Source: Hyphomicrobiales bacterium
GTDB lineage: Bacteria; Pseudomonadota; Alphaproteobacteria; Rhizobiales; Rhizobiaceae
Assembly: GCA_900466945.1 (NCBI GenBank)
Contig: UBNV01000010.1
Location: forward strand, 496,001 to 560,000
Direction: 5' to 3'
DNA: 64,000 nucleotides
Shown piece by piece: positions 46,092-55,284 of the stretch (positions are counted from its first letter, which is position 1; every line of letters begins with the position of its first letter). The notes beneath the pieces are model-generated. The model saw only the letters and a program-made list of their open reading frames with translations. It had not been told where the DNA came from and ran no database searches. Position numbers and translations under genes: made by a program.

Positions 46092-47084
46092 ATGAAGCTC
46101 ACACTTGCAGAAGCCGAGGCGCTGGTCGTCGGCGCCCTTGGCCGTTCCGGCGTCAACGAGGCCAATGCCCGCTCCGTCGCCCGCGCGCTGGTGGCCGCAG
46201 AAGCCGCCGGGCAAGGTGGTCACGGCCTGCGCCGGGTCGAGGCCTACAGCGCCCAGGCGCGGGCCGGCAAGGTCGATGGCATGGCCACGCCCCAGGCGTC
46301 GCGACCGCGGCCAGGCGTGCTGACTATCGATGCGATGAACGGCTATGCCTATCCGGCGCTCGATCTCGCGGTCGAAAGCCTGCCCGCCATCGCGCGTGAA
46401 CAGGGCATCGCGATCGCCACCATCCACCGCTCGCATCATGCGGGTGTCATGGGGCTGACCGTGGTACGCTTTGCCGAGAAGGGGTTGGCGGCAATGATGT
46501 TCGCCAATGCGCCGGCCTCGATGGCGCCCTGGGGCGGCAACAAGGCACTCTACGGCACCAACCCGATCGCCTTTGCCGTGCCGATCGAGAATGGTGATCC
46601 CATCATCGTTGATCTGGCGCTGTCCAAGGTGGCGCGTGGCAAGATCATGGCGGCACGGCAGAAGGGCGAGGCCATCCCCGACGATTGGGCCTTCGACGCC
46701 GATGGCCAGCCGACGACGGACGCCAACCTTGCAATGGACGGCTTCATGGCGCCGCTCGGCGGTGCGAAGGGGGCGGCCCTCGCGATGATGGTCGAGATCC
46801 TCTCGGCCGGCCTGATCGGTGCCAACTATGCCTTCGAGGCTTCGTCCCTGTTCGACGACAAGGGGCCGCCCGTGGCACTCGGCCAGACGGTCATCGCCAT
46901 AGATCCGACGGCGACGGGCGGCGCGGGTGTCTTTTCTCGCCTCGCTGTTCTGGCGGAGGAGATCGGAGCGCAGGAAGGGGCACGCATTCCCGGACGGCGT
47001 GGCCAGGATCTGGCCCGGATCGCCGAAGTCGGCGGCATTTCCATCGAGGACGAGGTCCTCGCGGCCATCCGCGCGATCGCCTGA
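46092..47084 (+). CDS. Malate/L-lactate/ureidoglycolate dehydrogenase-family (Ldh) oxidoreductase
   Basis: A 330-residue NAD(P)-dependent oxidoreductase of the non-Rossmann type-2 malate/lactate dehydrogenase fold. Diagnostic segments are GHGLRRVEAYSAQ, the catalytic-histidine region TIHRSHHAGVMG, GTNPIAFAVP and GFMAPLGGAKGAALAMMVEIL. The true substrate could be malate, lactate, a sugar acid or another 2-hydroxy acid. It lies in tandem behind the aldolase and may reduce or oxidise its pyruvate-type product; that is inference. Confidence 0.88.
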   Translation: MKLTLAEAEALVVGALGRSGVNEANARSVARALVAAEAAGQGGHGLRRVEAYSAQARAGKVDGMATPQASRPRPGVLTIDAMNGYAYPALDLAVESLPAIAREQGIAIATIHRSHHAGVMGLTVVRFAEKGLAAMMFANAPASMAPWGGNKALYGTNPIAFAVPIENGDPIIVDLALSKVARGKIMAARQKGEAIPDDWAFDADGQPTTDANLAMDGFMAPLGGAKGAALAMMVEILSAGLIGANYAFEASSLFDDKGPPVALGQTVIAIDPTATGGAGVFSRLAVLAEEIGAQEGARIPGRRGQDLARIAEVGGISIEDEVLAAIRAIA

Positions 47085-47105
47085 CCGGAAGCCAGGACAT
47101 GCCAG

Positions 47106-48437
47106 CTATTCGTAGTCAGCTCGGTTGATGCCGTGGCGCTGGAGCTTGTCGTAGAAGGTCTTGCGCGGAATGCCGAGCGTCTCGATTGTCGAGCGCACGT
47201 CGCCCTTGTTGGCCGTCAGCGCCTCGCGGATGAGGGCGGCTTCGTGGCTCTCCATCTGCTCGGGCAGGCTGAGGCCCGATCCTGTAGCCTGTGAGACCGG
47301 CTTCGGCGGCGGGGTGATGCCAAGCACGACCCTTTCGGCGAAATGCGAGAGTTCCCGCACATTGCCCGGCCAGTCGTGGCTTTCGAGATGGCGGTGCAGC
47401 TCGGTGGTCATGGCGGGTAAATCTCGGCTGAAGCGCTGCGCAGCGCGGGTGGCGAAATGGGCAAAGAGCAGTGGGATATCCGCCCGGCGTTCCCTGAGCG
47501 GCGGGATCGAGATCGTCACGACGTTGAGGCGATAATAGAGGTCTTCGCGGAACTCGCCGCGCTCTGACGGATTGCCGAGATCGAGTTTGGCGGCAGCGAC
47601 GACGCGCAGGTCCACGGGCCTCACCTCGTTGGTGCCGAGCGGGCTCACCTCCCGCATTTCCAGAACGCGCAGCATCTTCACCTGGGTGGAGAGCGGCATG
47701 CTCTCGATCTCGTCGAGGAAGAGCGTCCCGCCGCTTGCATGTTCGATGCGGCCCACGCGCTTCTTCTGGGCGCCGGTGAAGGCGCCCAGCTCGTGGCCGA
47801 AGAGTTCGCTTTCTATGACTGTCTCAGGAAGCGCGCCGCAATTCAGCGCGACGAAATTGCCCCTCGAGCGCCGGCTCCAGCGATGCAGGAGCGTTGCCAC
47901 CACTTCCTTGCCGCTTCCGGTCTCACCGGCGACCAGGACGTCGACATCTGTGTCGGCAATCTGGCGAAGCGTCTGGCGCAGATGCTCCATGGCCGGCGTT
48001 TGGCCGATGAGGGGCAAGTCGTCGGGTGTTGTGGTGGCTGCCTCGCGCAGGCGGCGGTTTTCGAGGACCAGCCGGCGCTTCTCGGTGGCGCGCGCGACGC
48101 TCTGGACCAGACGGTCGGCGGGGAAGGGTTTGGCGATGAAGTCGTAGGCGCCGTCATGCAGCGCCCGGACCGCCATATCGACATCGCCATGGCCGGTGAT
48201 CAGCAGCACCGGCAGATCGGGGTCGAGGCTGCGGAGGCGGCCGAAGAGTTCCAGCCCGTCCATGCCGGCCATGCGGATGTCGGTGACGACGACAGCCTCG
48301 CTTTCCCGCGACAACTGGGCGAGGGCTTGCGGGGCGGCGCCGAAATCCCGCACGGCATAACCGGCAAGCTCCAGCGTCTGGCGGGTGGCGCGGCGCAGGG
48401 CCTGATCGTCGTCAACGAGGATGATGTCGATGCTCAT
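47106..48437 (-). CDS. dctD: C4-dicarboxylate transport response regulator DctD
   Basis: Sigma-54-dependent activator. The 443-residue protein has a receiver domain with phospho-acceptor D53 ([10 protein letters not shown]), an AAA+ domain with Walker A GETGSGKE and the sigma-54-contact loop GAFTGA, and a C-terminal Fis-type HTH ([20 protein letters not shown]). Its start overlaps the dctB stop in ATGA (48434-48437). It should activate dctA from the paired sites seen at 50296-50344. Confidence 0.95.
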   Translation of the reverse strand: MSIDIILVDDDQALRRATRQTLELAGYAVRDFGAAPQALAQLSRESEAVVVTDIRMAGMDGLELFGRLRSLDPDLPVLLITGHGDVDMAVRALHDGAYDFIAKPFPADRLVQSVARATEKRRLVLENRRLREAATTTPDDLPLIGQTPAMEHLRQTLRQIADTDVDVLVAGETGSGKEVVATLLHRWSRRSRGNFVALNCGALPETVIESELFGHELGAFTGAQKKRVGRIEHASGGTLFLDEIESMPLSTQVKMLRVLEMREVSPLGTNEVRPVDLRVVAAAKLDLGNPSERGEFREDLYYRLNVVTISIPPLRERRADIPLLFAHFATRAAQRFSRDLPAMTTELHRHLESHDWPGNVRELSHFAERVVLGITPPPKPVSQATGSGLSLPEQMESHEAALIREALTANKGDVRSTIETLGIPRKTFYDKLQRHGINRADYE

Positions 48438-50266
48438 GCGCTGGCCCTCTTCAGGGTGATGGTGAAGGTGGTGCCGTTCTTGCTCGTTTCCACGGAAAGC
48501 CGGCCGCCATATTCGGTGACAATGTCGCGGGCGATCACGAGGCCGAGGCCCAGGCCTCCCTCCTTGGAGGTGGTGAAGGGGATGAAGAGATTGTCCCTCA
48601 CGTGATCCGGCAGGCCGGGACCGGTGTCGCTGACCGAGAGATCCACTTCGTCGTCGGTCATACGCGAAAGCCCGATGGTGATGGTGGCATCCGCTTTGTC
48701 GTCAATGGCTTCGAGCGCGTTCTGCAGGAGGTTGATCAAGACCTGTTCGAGGCGAATACGCTGGCCGAGCACGGCGAGGCCTGAGGGTATGTCGGCGATA
48801 TCGAGCCGGTCGAAGCTGCCGGCGAAACGGCTCTTCAAGAGGAACAGTCCGCCGTCGATTGCAGCCTTGAGGTCAACGGGCTCGGCTGCCTGGCGACCCT
48901 TGCGGGCAAGGCCCTTGAGCTCGCCGGTGATCGCGCCGATGCGGTCCGTGAGCGCGGCAATCAGGCCAAGGTTTTCCTTCGCCGTCTCGCTGTTGCCGCG
49001 ATCGAGGAAGGCCTTGGCATTGTCGGCATAGGCACGGATGGTGGCGACCGGCTGGTTGATCTCGTGCGCCACGCCGGCTGCGACTTGACCAAGGATCGCC
49101 AGGCGATTGGCCTGGACAAGATCCCGCTGGACTCCCTGAAGGCGGCTGTCGGTTGCCCGGTGTTCGGTGATTTCGGCCTGGAGGCGATCGCGTGCCTCGG
49201 TCAGTTCGACCGTGCGGAGCGTGACCTGCCGCTCCAGCTCGGCCTGGGCGGCTTTCGCGTCCGCCGCGCGGCGCGCTGTGCGGCCGCTGCGGTGAAGCAG
49301 CAGACCTGCTGCCACGAGCAAGGGTACGCCGATGGCGAGGAAGACGAGCCGATCCTGCATGGCGCCGGCATCCATGGCCGGTGCGGCCGGAGCGAGGAGA
49401 TGCAGCGTCCAAGACGTGCCCGGCAGAGGCAGAGTCTGGGCGAAATGCGGCTGGCGCGGGATCGTGCCGGATGTGTCCGTTGCCACCATCTTGTGTCCTG
49501 CCAGATCGTCCAGCGACCAGACGGGGATGGGTATCAGGGGCGCTTCGCCGAACTGCAGGCTCTCGCGAATCGCGATACGCTCCTCCTGGGGGATGTCCGT
49601 CACTGTGTGGAAGCGCCATTCGGGCCGGCTGGTGATGAGCACGATGCCTTTGGAATCTGTCACATAGGTGATGCGGCCGGAGCGCTGCCAGTTCTGCTCG
49701 AGTGACTCGAACTCGACCTTGACGACGACGATGCCCAGCGCCTTTCCGGACTCGTCTTCCACGCGGCGCGACAGGTAAAGCCCTGGCCGACGGCTGACAT
49801 TTCCCAGCGCATATTGTTCGGCCGTTCCTTCAGCTATGGCGCCGGTGAAGTATTCGCGAAAGGCGTAGTTGCTGCCGACGAAGCTATCGGGCTGGCGGAA
49901 GTTGCTCGCGGCAATCGCGGTGCCGTCAAGGCCAACGACATAGATCACCGAGGCACCGGTGCCGGGGATCAGCGCTTCGAGCTTTTCGTTGAGATCTGTG
50001 ATGCCGTTCTGCGAACGCGCCTGCAGCGCGTCTGCAAGCTCTGCGTCTTGCGCGAGCACCAGAGGCAGTGTGCGCGACCGATCGAGGGCGGTGAGCAGCA
50101 GCGCTTGCTTCAATGCGGCATCCGAACCCGCATCTTCCGCTAAGGCGTCAAGTGCCGAGGCCTGTCCGCGCTCGCCGGCATAGAAGAGGCCGGCAAGCAG
50201 CACGGTGATCGCAAAGGCCGCGTATGCGAGCCAAAGAATTCGTCCGTTGCGGCGGGTTTTCAGCAT
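48434..50266 (-). CDS. dctB: C4-dicarboxylate sensor histidine kinase DctB
   Basis: Sensor kinase that phosphorylates DctD when succinate, fumarate or malate is present. The 610-residue product begins [20 protein letters not shown]. Two membrane helices (about 10-30 and 290-315) bracket a periplasmic double-PDC/Cache domain ([36 protein letters not shown]). The kinase core has the phospho-histidine motif [14 protein letters not shown] and ATP lid [10 protein letters not shown] and [11 protein letters not shown]. The longer open frame upstream extends into the DctD-like binding sites and is rejected as coding. Confidence 0.93.
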   Translation of the reverse strand: MLKTRRNGRILWLAYAAFAITVLLAGLFYAGERGQASALDALAEDAGSDAALKQALLLTALDRSRTLPLVLAQDAELADALQARSQNGITDLNEKLEALIPGTGASVIYVVGLDGTAIAASNFRQPDSFVGSNYAFREYFTGAIAEGTAEQYALGNVSRRPGLYLSRRVEDESGKALGIVVVKVEFESLEQNWQRSGRITYVTDSKGIVLITSRPEWRFHTVTDIPQEERIAIRESLQFGEAPLIPIPVWSLDDLAGHKMVATDTSGTIPRQPHFAQTLPLPGTSWTLHLLAPAAPAMDAGAMQDRLVFLAIGVPLLVAAGLLLHRSGRTARRAADAKAAQAELERQVTLRTVELTEARDRLQAEITEHRATDSRLQGVQRDLVQANRLAILGQVAAGVAHEINQPVATIRAYADNAKAFLDRGNSETAKENLGLIAALTDRIGAITGELKGLARKGRQAAEPVDLKAAIDGGLFLLKSRFAGSFDRLDIADIPSGLAVLGQRIRLEQVLINLLQNALEAIDDKADATITIGLSRMTDDEVDLSVSDTGPGLPDHVRDNLFIPFTTSKEGGLGLGLVIARDIVTEYGGRLSVETSKNGTTFTITLKRASA

Positions 50267-50295
50267 GGGTGGATGCCTCGGTCGGGTCGGCGATT

Positions 50296-50344
50296 GTGCG
50301 TGAAGCCGCACTGTAACACAACATAACTGTGCGGAAAACCGCAC
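50296..50344. promoter_or_regulatory. Tandem DctD-like activator sites
   Basis: Two related inverted repeats: GTGCG-TGAAG-CCGCAC (50296-50311) and the perfect GTGCGG-AAAA-CCGCAC (50329-50344). Their centres are 33 bases apart, about three helical turns, which suits cooperative binding of two dimers. They lie 75-125 bases upstream of the sigma-54 promoter of dctA. DctD as ligand is inferred from context and from known dctA regulation in rhizobia. Confidence 0.75.
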
Positions 50345-50420
50345 TGGATTATGTGATGAATCAAGAGTGATCAGCGAAAGAGCCTTGGAGATTCAATGGT
50401 TTGAATGAATCTTCTCGATC

Positions 50421-50436
50421 TGGCACGTGCCTTGCT
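50421..50436 (+). promoter_or_regulatory. Sigma-54 promoter of dctA
   Basis: TGGCACG-TGCC-TTGCT matches the sigma-54 consensus TGGCACG-N4-TTGCT at every conserved position, including the GG and GC elements. It is about 100 bases upstream of the dctA start. Confidence 0.92.
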
Positions 50437-50533
50437 GACCTTTTCTCCCAAGCGGCCGCGCCGCTCCCCATTCAGATCAGCAACCGCCCGGGAGGCCGGA
50501 ATCCGTTCCGTCAGGGCGATCATGGAGGAAAGC

Positions 50534-51865
50534 ATGCAGATCGATACCGCAGGCCACGCGCCCGAGGGCCGGCAGCCCTTTTACAAGCATCTCTATGTCC
50601 AGGTCCTGGCGGCCATCATTGCCGGCATCCTGCTCGGCCATTTCTATCCTGAAATCGGCGCGCAGTTGAAGCCGCTGGGCGATGCCTTCATCAAGCTCGT
50701 CAAGATGATCATCGCGCCGGTTATCTTCCTGACGGTCGCCACCGGCATTGCCGGCTTGAGCGACATGAAGAAGGTCGGCCGCGTCGCTGGCAAGGCGATG
50801 CTCTACTTCTTCACCTTCTCGACGTTGGCGCTTATCGTCGGCCTTGTCGTTGCCAATGTCGTGCAGCCGGGTGCGGGCATGCATATCGATCCGGCGACGC
50901 TCGATGCAGCGGCCGTGGCGACCTACACCGAGAAGGCGCATGACTCGTCGATCGTCGGCTTCCTGATGAACATCATTCCGACGACGATCGTCGGGGCCTT
51001 TGCAGACGGCGACATCCTGCAGGTGCTGTTCTTCTCGATCCTGTTCGGCATCTCGCTGGCGCTGGTCGGAGAACGCGGCAGGCCGGTCACCGACTTCCTG
51101 CAGGCGGTCATCGCGCCGGTGTTCAAACTCGTCGCGATCCTGATGAAGGCCGCACCCATCGGTGCCTTCGGCGCCATGGCATTCACCATCGGCAAATACG
51201 GCATCGGCTCGGTCACCAACCTCGCCATGCTGATCGGCACCTTCTACCTGACGTCCTTCCTGTTCGTGGCGGTCATCCTCGGTGCCGTCTGCCGCTATAA
51301 CGGCTTCTCTATCCTTGCCCTCATCCGCTACATCAAGGAAGAGCTGCTGCTCGTTCTCGGTACGTCGTCTTCGGAAGCAGCGCTTCCGGGCCTGATGAAC
51401 AAGATGGAAAAGGCCGGCTGCAAGCGCTCGGTCGTCGGCCTGGTCATTCCGACCGGTTACTCCTTCAATCTCGACGGCACAAATATCTACATGACGCTGG
51501 CAGCACTCTTCATTGCCCAGGCGACGGATATCCAGCTGCCGCTCGGCGACCAGATCCTGCTGCTCGCCGTTGCCATGCTGAGCTCGAAGGGGGCTGCCGG
51601 CATCACCGGTGCGGGCTTCATCACGCTGGCTGCGACCCTTTCGGTCGTGCCCTCGGTGCCGGTTGCCGGCATGGCGCTGATCCTCGGCATCGACCGCTTC
51701 ATGTCGGAATGCCGGGCGCTCACCAACTTCATCGGCAATGCGGTGGCAACGGTCGTCGTCGCACGCTGGGAAGGTGAACTCGACCAGACGCTCTTCCATG
51801 CCGCCCTCGGTGGCAAGGTTCTCGAAGAGGATGACATCCAGCCGGAACTGCAGCCGGCGGAGTAA
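50534..51865 (+). CDS. dctA: C4-dicarboxylate transporter DctA
   Basis: Proton-coupled symporter (DAACS family) for succinate, fumarate and malate, required in rhizobia for growth on dicarboxylates and for nitrogen-fixing symbiosis. The 443-residue form starts [19 protein letters not shown] after GGAGG; a longer frame to 50405 would run through the leader. Membrane helices begin with [18 protein letters not shown]. The serine-rich hairpin [17 protein letters not shown] and the transport motif [13 protein letters not shown] are intact. Regulation by DctBD and sigma-54 is evident from upstream sites. Confidence 0.96.
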   Translation: MQIDTAGHAPEGRQPFYKHLYVQVLAAIIAGILLGHFYPEIGAQLKPLGDAFIKLVKMIIAPVIFLTVATGIAGLSDMKKVGRVAGKAMLYFFTFSTLALIVGLVVANVVQPGAGMHIDPATLDAAAVATYTEKAHDSSIVGFLMNIIPTTIVGAFADGDILQVLFFSILFGISLALVGERGRPVTDFLQAVIAPVFKLVAILMKAAPIGAFGAMAFTIGKYGIGSVTNLAMLIGTFYLTSFLFVAVILGAVCRYNGFSILALIRYIKEELLLVLGTSSSEAALPGLMNKMEKAGCKRSVVGLVIPTGYSFNLDGTNIYMTLAALFIAQATDIQLPLGDQILLLAVAMLSSKGAAGITGAGFITLAATLSVVPSVPVAGMALILGIDRFMSECRALTNFIGNAVATVVVARWEGELDQTLFHAALGGKVLEEDDIQPELQPAE

Positions 51866-51902
51866 TACTTCCGCGCCGACCCAAGACGGCGATCGGAACT
51901 GA

Positions 51903-51937
51903 AGCGCGGCCCGGCATTTGTCGGGCCGCGCTTTTTG
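51903..51937 (+). terminator. Terminator after dctA
   Basis: AGCGCGGCCCG and CGGGCCGCGCT pair in an 11-bp GC-rich stem, followed by T5. It lies about 40 bases after the dctA stop. Confidence 0.93.
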
Positions 51938-51944
51938 TTTGGAG

Positions 51945-52253
51945 TTACTCGGCGGCGATGATGTGGAATTCCTGGGCCGTGCCCGGGTTCTGGGCCTTGC
52001 TCATCAGATAGATCAGACAGCTCGTTCTCAGCAGCGACGCGAAGTTCGACACCGAGCCGTTGATCTCAAGGGCTTCGTCGTAGAGCGTCGACAGAAAGCG
52101 CGATGTCGAGAAATTCTGGCTGGCTGCGATCTCGTCGATCAGCACCCAGAAGGCGGCCTCGAGCTGGATGCTGGTGGAATGACCACCGATGCGGACGGAG
52201 CGGTTGACCGCGCGATAGCGGCCCGGATCCTGTCCTGCGAAGACTTCACACAT
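51945..52253 (-). CDS. Ribbon-helix-helix domain protein
   Basis: A 102-residue protein of the RHH_4 type: NRSVRIGGHSTSIQLEAAFW forms the ribbon strand, and VLIDEIAASQNFSTSRFLSTL the helices. The C-terminal part (ASLLRTSCLIYLMSKAQ) is helical. Such proteins are small DNA-binding regulators in alphaproteobacteria; the target is unknown. GGGAGGAGC precedes the ATG, and a good promoter (TTGACC-N17-CATAAT) lies 50-80 bases upstream. It is convergent with dctA. Confidence 0.85.
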   Translation of the reverse strand: MCEVFAGQDPGRYRAVNRSVRIGGHSTSIQLEAAFWVLIDEIAASQNFSTSRFLSTLYDEALEINGSVSNFASLLRTSCLIYLMSKAQNPGTAQEFHIIAAE

Positions 52254-52304
52254 GGCATGCTCCTCCCTGATTTTAAGTTTTTTCGGTTTGCAGTCTTTTG
52301 CGGC

Positions 52305-52333
52305 ATTATGTTGCGCGCCGTGGCTTCGGTCAA
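52305..52333 (-). promoter_or_regulatory. Promoter of RHH-protein gene
   Basis: On the minus strand TTGACC (52328-52333), 17 bases, CATAAT (52305-52310). Spacing and hexamers fit a housekeeping promoter; the ATG is about 50 bases downstream. Confidence 0.6.
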
Positions 52334-52487
52334 TTTCCGTCTTTTCTAAACTGCCTTGCGCAGGTGCGAAGAATGGACACATCAGTCGGCGAAAAAAATC
52401 GGCTGCGGTAATGGGCTGCTACCAGCCTTCCAGCAAATCGCGACATCCTCTCTCCATGACATCTGTCAGCATGCGAGGAGCAGCCCA

Positions 52488-52883
52488 TTGGCTAAAATGA
52501 TCCATTCGATGATCCGCGTCCTGGAGGAGAAGCGCTCGCTCTCCTTCTACACCGAGGCCTTCGGGCTGGAGATCGCGGAACGTCTCGATTTTGAAACCTT
52601 TACCCTGATCTATCTCAGCAATTCGGAGAGCGAATTCGAGCTGGAGCTGACGGTCAACAAGGGCCGTGAAGAGGCTTACGACCTTGGTAATGGCTACGGC
52701 CATCTGGCTTTGAGCGTTGCCGATCTGGATGCGGAGCACCAGCGGCTGACGGATCTCGGCTTGAACCCGAATAAGATCGTCGAATTCAATCGGGATGGGG
52801 CACTGCTCGCCCGCTTCTTCTTCATCACCGATCCCGACGGCTACAAGATCGAGGTCTTGCAGCGGCACGGTCGGTACAAATGA
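52488..52883 (+). CDS. gloA: Lactoylglutathione lyase (glyoxalase I)
   Basis: Detoxifies methylglyoxal by isomerising its glutathione hemithioacetal. With the TTG start at 52488 (reading MAKMIHSMIRVLEEKRSLSF) the protein is 131 residues. GAGGAG lies seven bases before this TTG but sixteen before the next ATG (52497), so TTG is favoured. Metal and catalytic residues are in MIHSMIRV (His), FELELTVN (Glu), GYGHLALSV (His) and DPDGYKIEVLQ (Glu). The fold is the nickel-type bacterial enzyme. Confidence 0.93.
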   Translation: MAKMIHSMIRVLEEKRSLSFYTEAFGLEIAERLDFETFTLIYLSNSESEFELELTVNKGREEAYDLGNGYGHLALSVADLDAEHQRLTDLGLNPNKIVEFNRDGALLARFFFITDPDGYKIEVLQRHGRYK

Positions 52884-53006
52884 TCGGGAGGCCGGGGAAG
52901 AGGAGTTCCCGGCCTTTCCTGTTTCGCAGACGGCCGGCGCGATCATCGCGCCTGCCTGGGGTGGCGGCCAAAGCCGTCGCACTTCATCTCATGGGAGGAG
53001 AATGAC

Positions 53007-53537
53007 GTGGTTACGATACTCGACAAGACCGGGGGCATGTCCCGTCGCCAGCTTCTGAAGACCGGTGCGGCGAGCGCCGTGCTGATGATTACGGGCACTG
53101 CGGTGATTTGTCCCGACCAGGCCTGGGGCCTGGAGGCGACTGCCCTGAAGCCGGACACGCTCGCGACGCTCATCAAGATGGCGCGCGACATTTACCCGCA
53201 TGACCAGCTCGCCGATCGCTTCTATGCGGCAGCCGTCAAGGGTCAGGACACGATGGCTGCTAAGGACGAGAAGCACAAGACGCTGATCGAGGACGGCATC
53301 GCCGATCTCGACAAGCGCGCGGGTGCCGGCGGTTATCGCGGGCTCGGCTGGGAGGACGATCGCGTGGCGATCCTGCGCGACATCGAGACGACGCCCTTCT
53401 TCCAGGCGGTGCGCGGCGACCTCGTGGTCAGCCTCTATAACCAGAAGGAGATCTGGCCGATCTTCGGCTACGAGGGCGAGTCCTATTCCAAGGGCGGCTA
53501 TATCGAGCGCGGGTTCGACGACATCACCTGGCTCTGA
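53007..53537 (+). CDS. Tat-exported gluconate 2-dehydrogenase subunit 3-like protein
   Basis: A 176-residue protein with a twin-arginine signal (MSRRQLLKTGAASAVLMITG), homologous in form to the small subunits of FAD-dependent gluconate/alcohol dehydrogenases, which escort the folded catalytic subunit across the membrane. The start is the GTG at 53007, with GGGAGGAG six bases upstream; an ATG at 53002 is out of frame. The body (TLIKMARDIYPHDQLADRFY, EIWPIFGYEGESY) is typical. The GMC catalytic subunit follows 98 bases downstream. Confidence 0.85.
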   Translation: MVTILDKTGGMSRRQLLKTGAASAVLMITGTAVICPDQAWGLEATALKPDTLATLIKMARDIYPHDQLADRFYAAAVKGQDTMAAKDEKHKTLIEDGIADLDKRAGAGGYRGLGWEDDRVAILRDIETTPFFQAVRGDLVVSLYNQKEIWPIFGYEGESYSKGGYIERGFDDITWL

Positions 53538-53635
53538 GCTACCCCAGACACGCATTCATCGTCGCCGGAAGGAGGCCCATCGCGGATGGGAACGGCGGCG
53601 CTTATCCAAATTGATTGATTTCCCGGGAGGAAAAC

Positions 53636-55207
53636 ATGGCAGCGCCCTATGATCTCAACGACGACAGCGTGGTCGTCATCATCGGCTCCGGTGCAGGCGG
53701 CGGAACGCTTGCCAACGAGCTTGCCCAGAAGGGCATCGACGTGGTCGTGCTCGAAGCCGGTGCCCGCATCGAACATGAAGACTTCATCAACGACGAATGG
53801 GAGAGTTTTTCCCAGCTTGCCTGGCTCGACAACCGCACCACCGGTGGCGGCTGGCGAGTGTCCAAGGACTTCCCCAATTTGCCAGCCTGGATCGTCAAGG
53901 CCGTCGGCGGCACGACAACGCACTGGGCGGGCGCGTCGCTGCGCTTCCAGGAGCACGAATTCAAGACGCTGACCAACTACGGCAAGGTCGAAGGCGCCAA
54001 CCTTCTCGACTGGCCGATCACGCTTGCCGATCTCGAGCCCTATTATGCCAAGGCCGAAGACAAGATGGGCGTGACCCGCACCAACGGCATCGAGGGGCTT
54101 CCGGGCAACAACAACTTCAAGATCCTGAAGGCCGGTGCCGACAAGCTCGGCTACAAGGAATGTCACACCGGCAATATGGCGATCAACTCGGCCGATCGCG
54201 ACGACCGCATGAGCTGTCAGCAGACCGGCTTCTGCTTCCAGGGCTGCAAATGGGGCGCCAAGTGGTCGACGCTCTACACGGAAATCCCGAAGGGCGAGGC
54301 GACGGGCAAGCTCGAAGTCCGGCCGAACTCGCATGTCGTCAAGATCGAGCATGACGACAGCGGCAAGGTGACGGCCGTCGTCTATGCGGATAAGGATGGC
54401 AATCTGCAGAGCCAAAAGGCCCGCATTATCTGCGTCGCCGGCAATTCGATCGAAAGCCCGCGCCTGCTCTTGAACTCGGCCTCGTCCAAGTTCCCGGATG
54501 GTCTGGCGAACTCCTCCGGTCAGGTCGGCAAGAACTACATGCGCCACACCACGGGCTCGGTCTATGCCGTGTTCGAGAAGCCGGTGCATTTCTACCGCGG
54601 CACGACCATGGCCGGGATCATCCGCGACGAGGCTCGGCACGATCCGTCGCGCGGCTTCGTTGGCGGCTATGAACTCGAGACACTGGCGCTCGGCGTGCCC
54701 TTCATGGCGGCCTTCCTCGATCCGGGCGGCTGGGGGCGTTCGTTTGCCTCCGCCATGGACCAGTATGCCAATATGGCAGGCCTTTGGATCGTCGGCGAAG
54801 ACATGCCGCAGGAGCAGAATGCAGTGAAGCTGCATGGCGAGCTCAAGGACAAATACGGCATGCCGATCCCGGATGTCTGGTTTACCGACCATCCGAACGA
54901 TGAGGCGATGCGCAACCATGCCTACAAGCAGGGTGTCGCGATCTACGAGGCTGTGGGTGCGACCCGTGCCTTCCCGACGCCGCCCTATCCGTCGACCCAT
55001 AACCTCGGCACCAATCGCATGAGCGAAAAGGCGCAGGACGGCGTGGTCAACAAGTGGGGCCAGACCCACGACATCAGCAACCTCTTCGTCTCCGATGGCA
55101 GCCAGTTCACCACCGGAGCAGCCGAGAATCCGACCCTGACGATCGTCTCTCTTGCGATCCGCCAGGCGGATTACATCGCCGAGCAGATGGGCCAAGGCAC
55201 GATCTGA
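53636..55207 (+). CDS. GMC-family FAD-dependent dehydrogenase large subunit
   Basis: A 523-residue glucose-methanol-choline oxidoreductase without a signal peptide, so probably exported with the Tat partner upstream. The FAD-binding loop is VVVIIGSGAGGGTLANELAQ. Further motifs are GGTTTHWAGASLR, a cysteine-containing CQQTGFCFQGCKWGAKW that could bind an iron-sulfur cluster, GNSIESPRLLLNS, and the C-terminal TGAAENPTLTIVSLA. GGAGG precedes the ATG. It probably oxidises a sugar or polyol; the usual multiheme cytochrome c subunit is absent from this locus. Confidence 0.88.
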   Translation: MAAPYDLNDDSVVVIIGSGAGGGTLANELAQKGIDVVVLEAGARIEHEDFINDEWESFSQLAWLDNRTTGGGWRVSKDFPNLPAWIVKAVGGTTTHWAGASLRFQEHEFKTLTNYGKVEGANLLDWPITLADLEPYYAKAEDKMGVTRTNGIEGLPGNNNFKILKAGADKLGYKECHTGNMAINSADRDDRMSCQQTGFCFQGCKWGAKWSTLYTEIPKGEATGKLEVRPNSHVVKIEHDDSGKVTAVVYADKDGNLQSQKARIICVAGNSIESPRLLLNSASSKFPDGLANSSGQVGKNYMRHTTGSVYAVFEKPVHFYRGTTMAGIIRDEARHDPSRGFVGGYELETLALGVPFMAAFLDPGGWGRSFASAMDQYANMAGLWIVGEDMPQEQNAVKLHGELKDKYGMPIPDVWFTDHPNDEAMRNHAYKQGVAIYEAVGATRAFPTPPYPSTHNLGTNRMSEKAQDGVVNKWGQTHDISNLFVSDGSQFTTGAAENPTLTIVSLAIRQADYIAEQMGQGTI

Positions 55208-55284
55208 TTGGCAAGACTACCTCCCTCTTGCGGGCAGTGATCGCGCCATGCGGTTCTGCCCGCTTTTTTGTGCTCTGCCGGTGA

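Noticed and set aside
50345..50533. Extended dctA reading frame starting at 50405
   Set aside because: It would begin upstream of the sigma-54 promoter, which therefore could not transcribe the start; GGAGG directly precedes the ATG at 50534.
53498..55195. A 565-codon open frame antisense to the GMC dehydrogenase
   Set aside because: It mirrors the real gene in the opposite frame, a common effect of high GC and codon bias. Its translation is rich in Arg, His and Asp without domain structure, while the sense gene has intact motifs.
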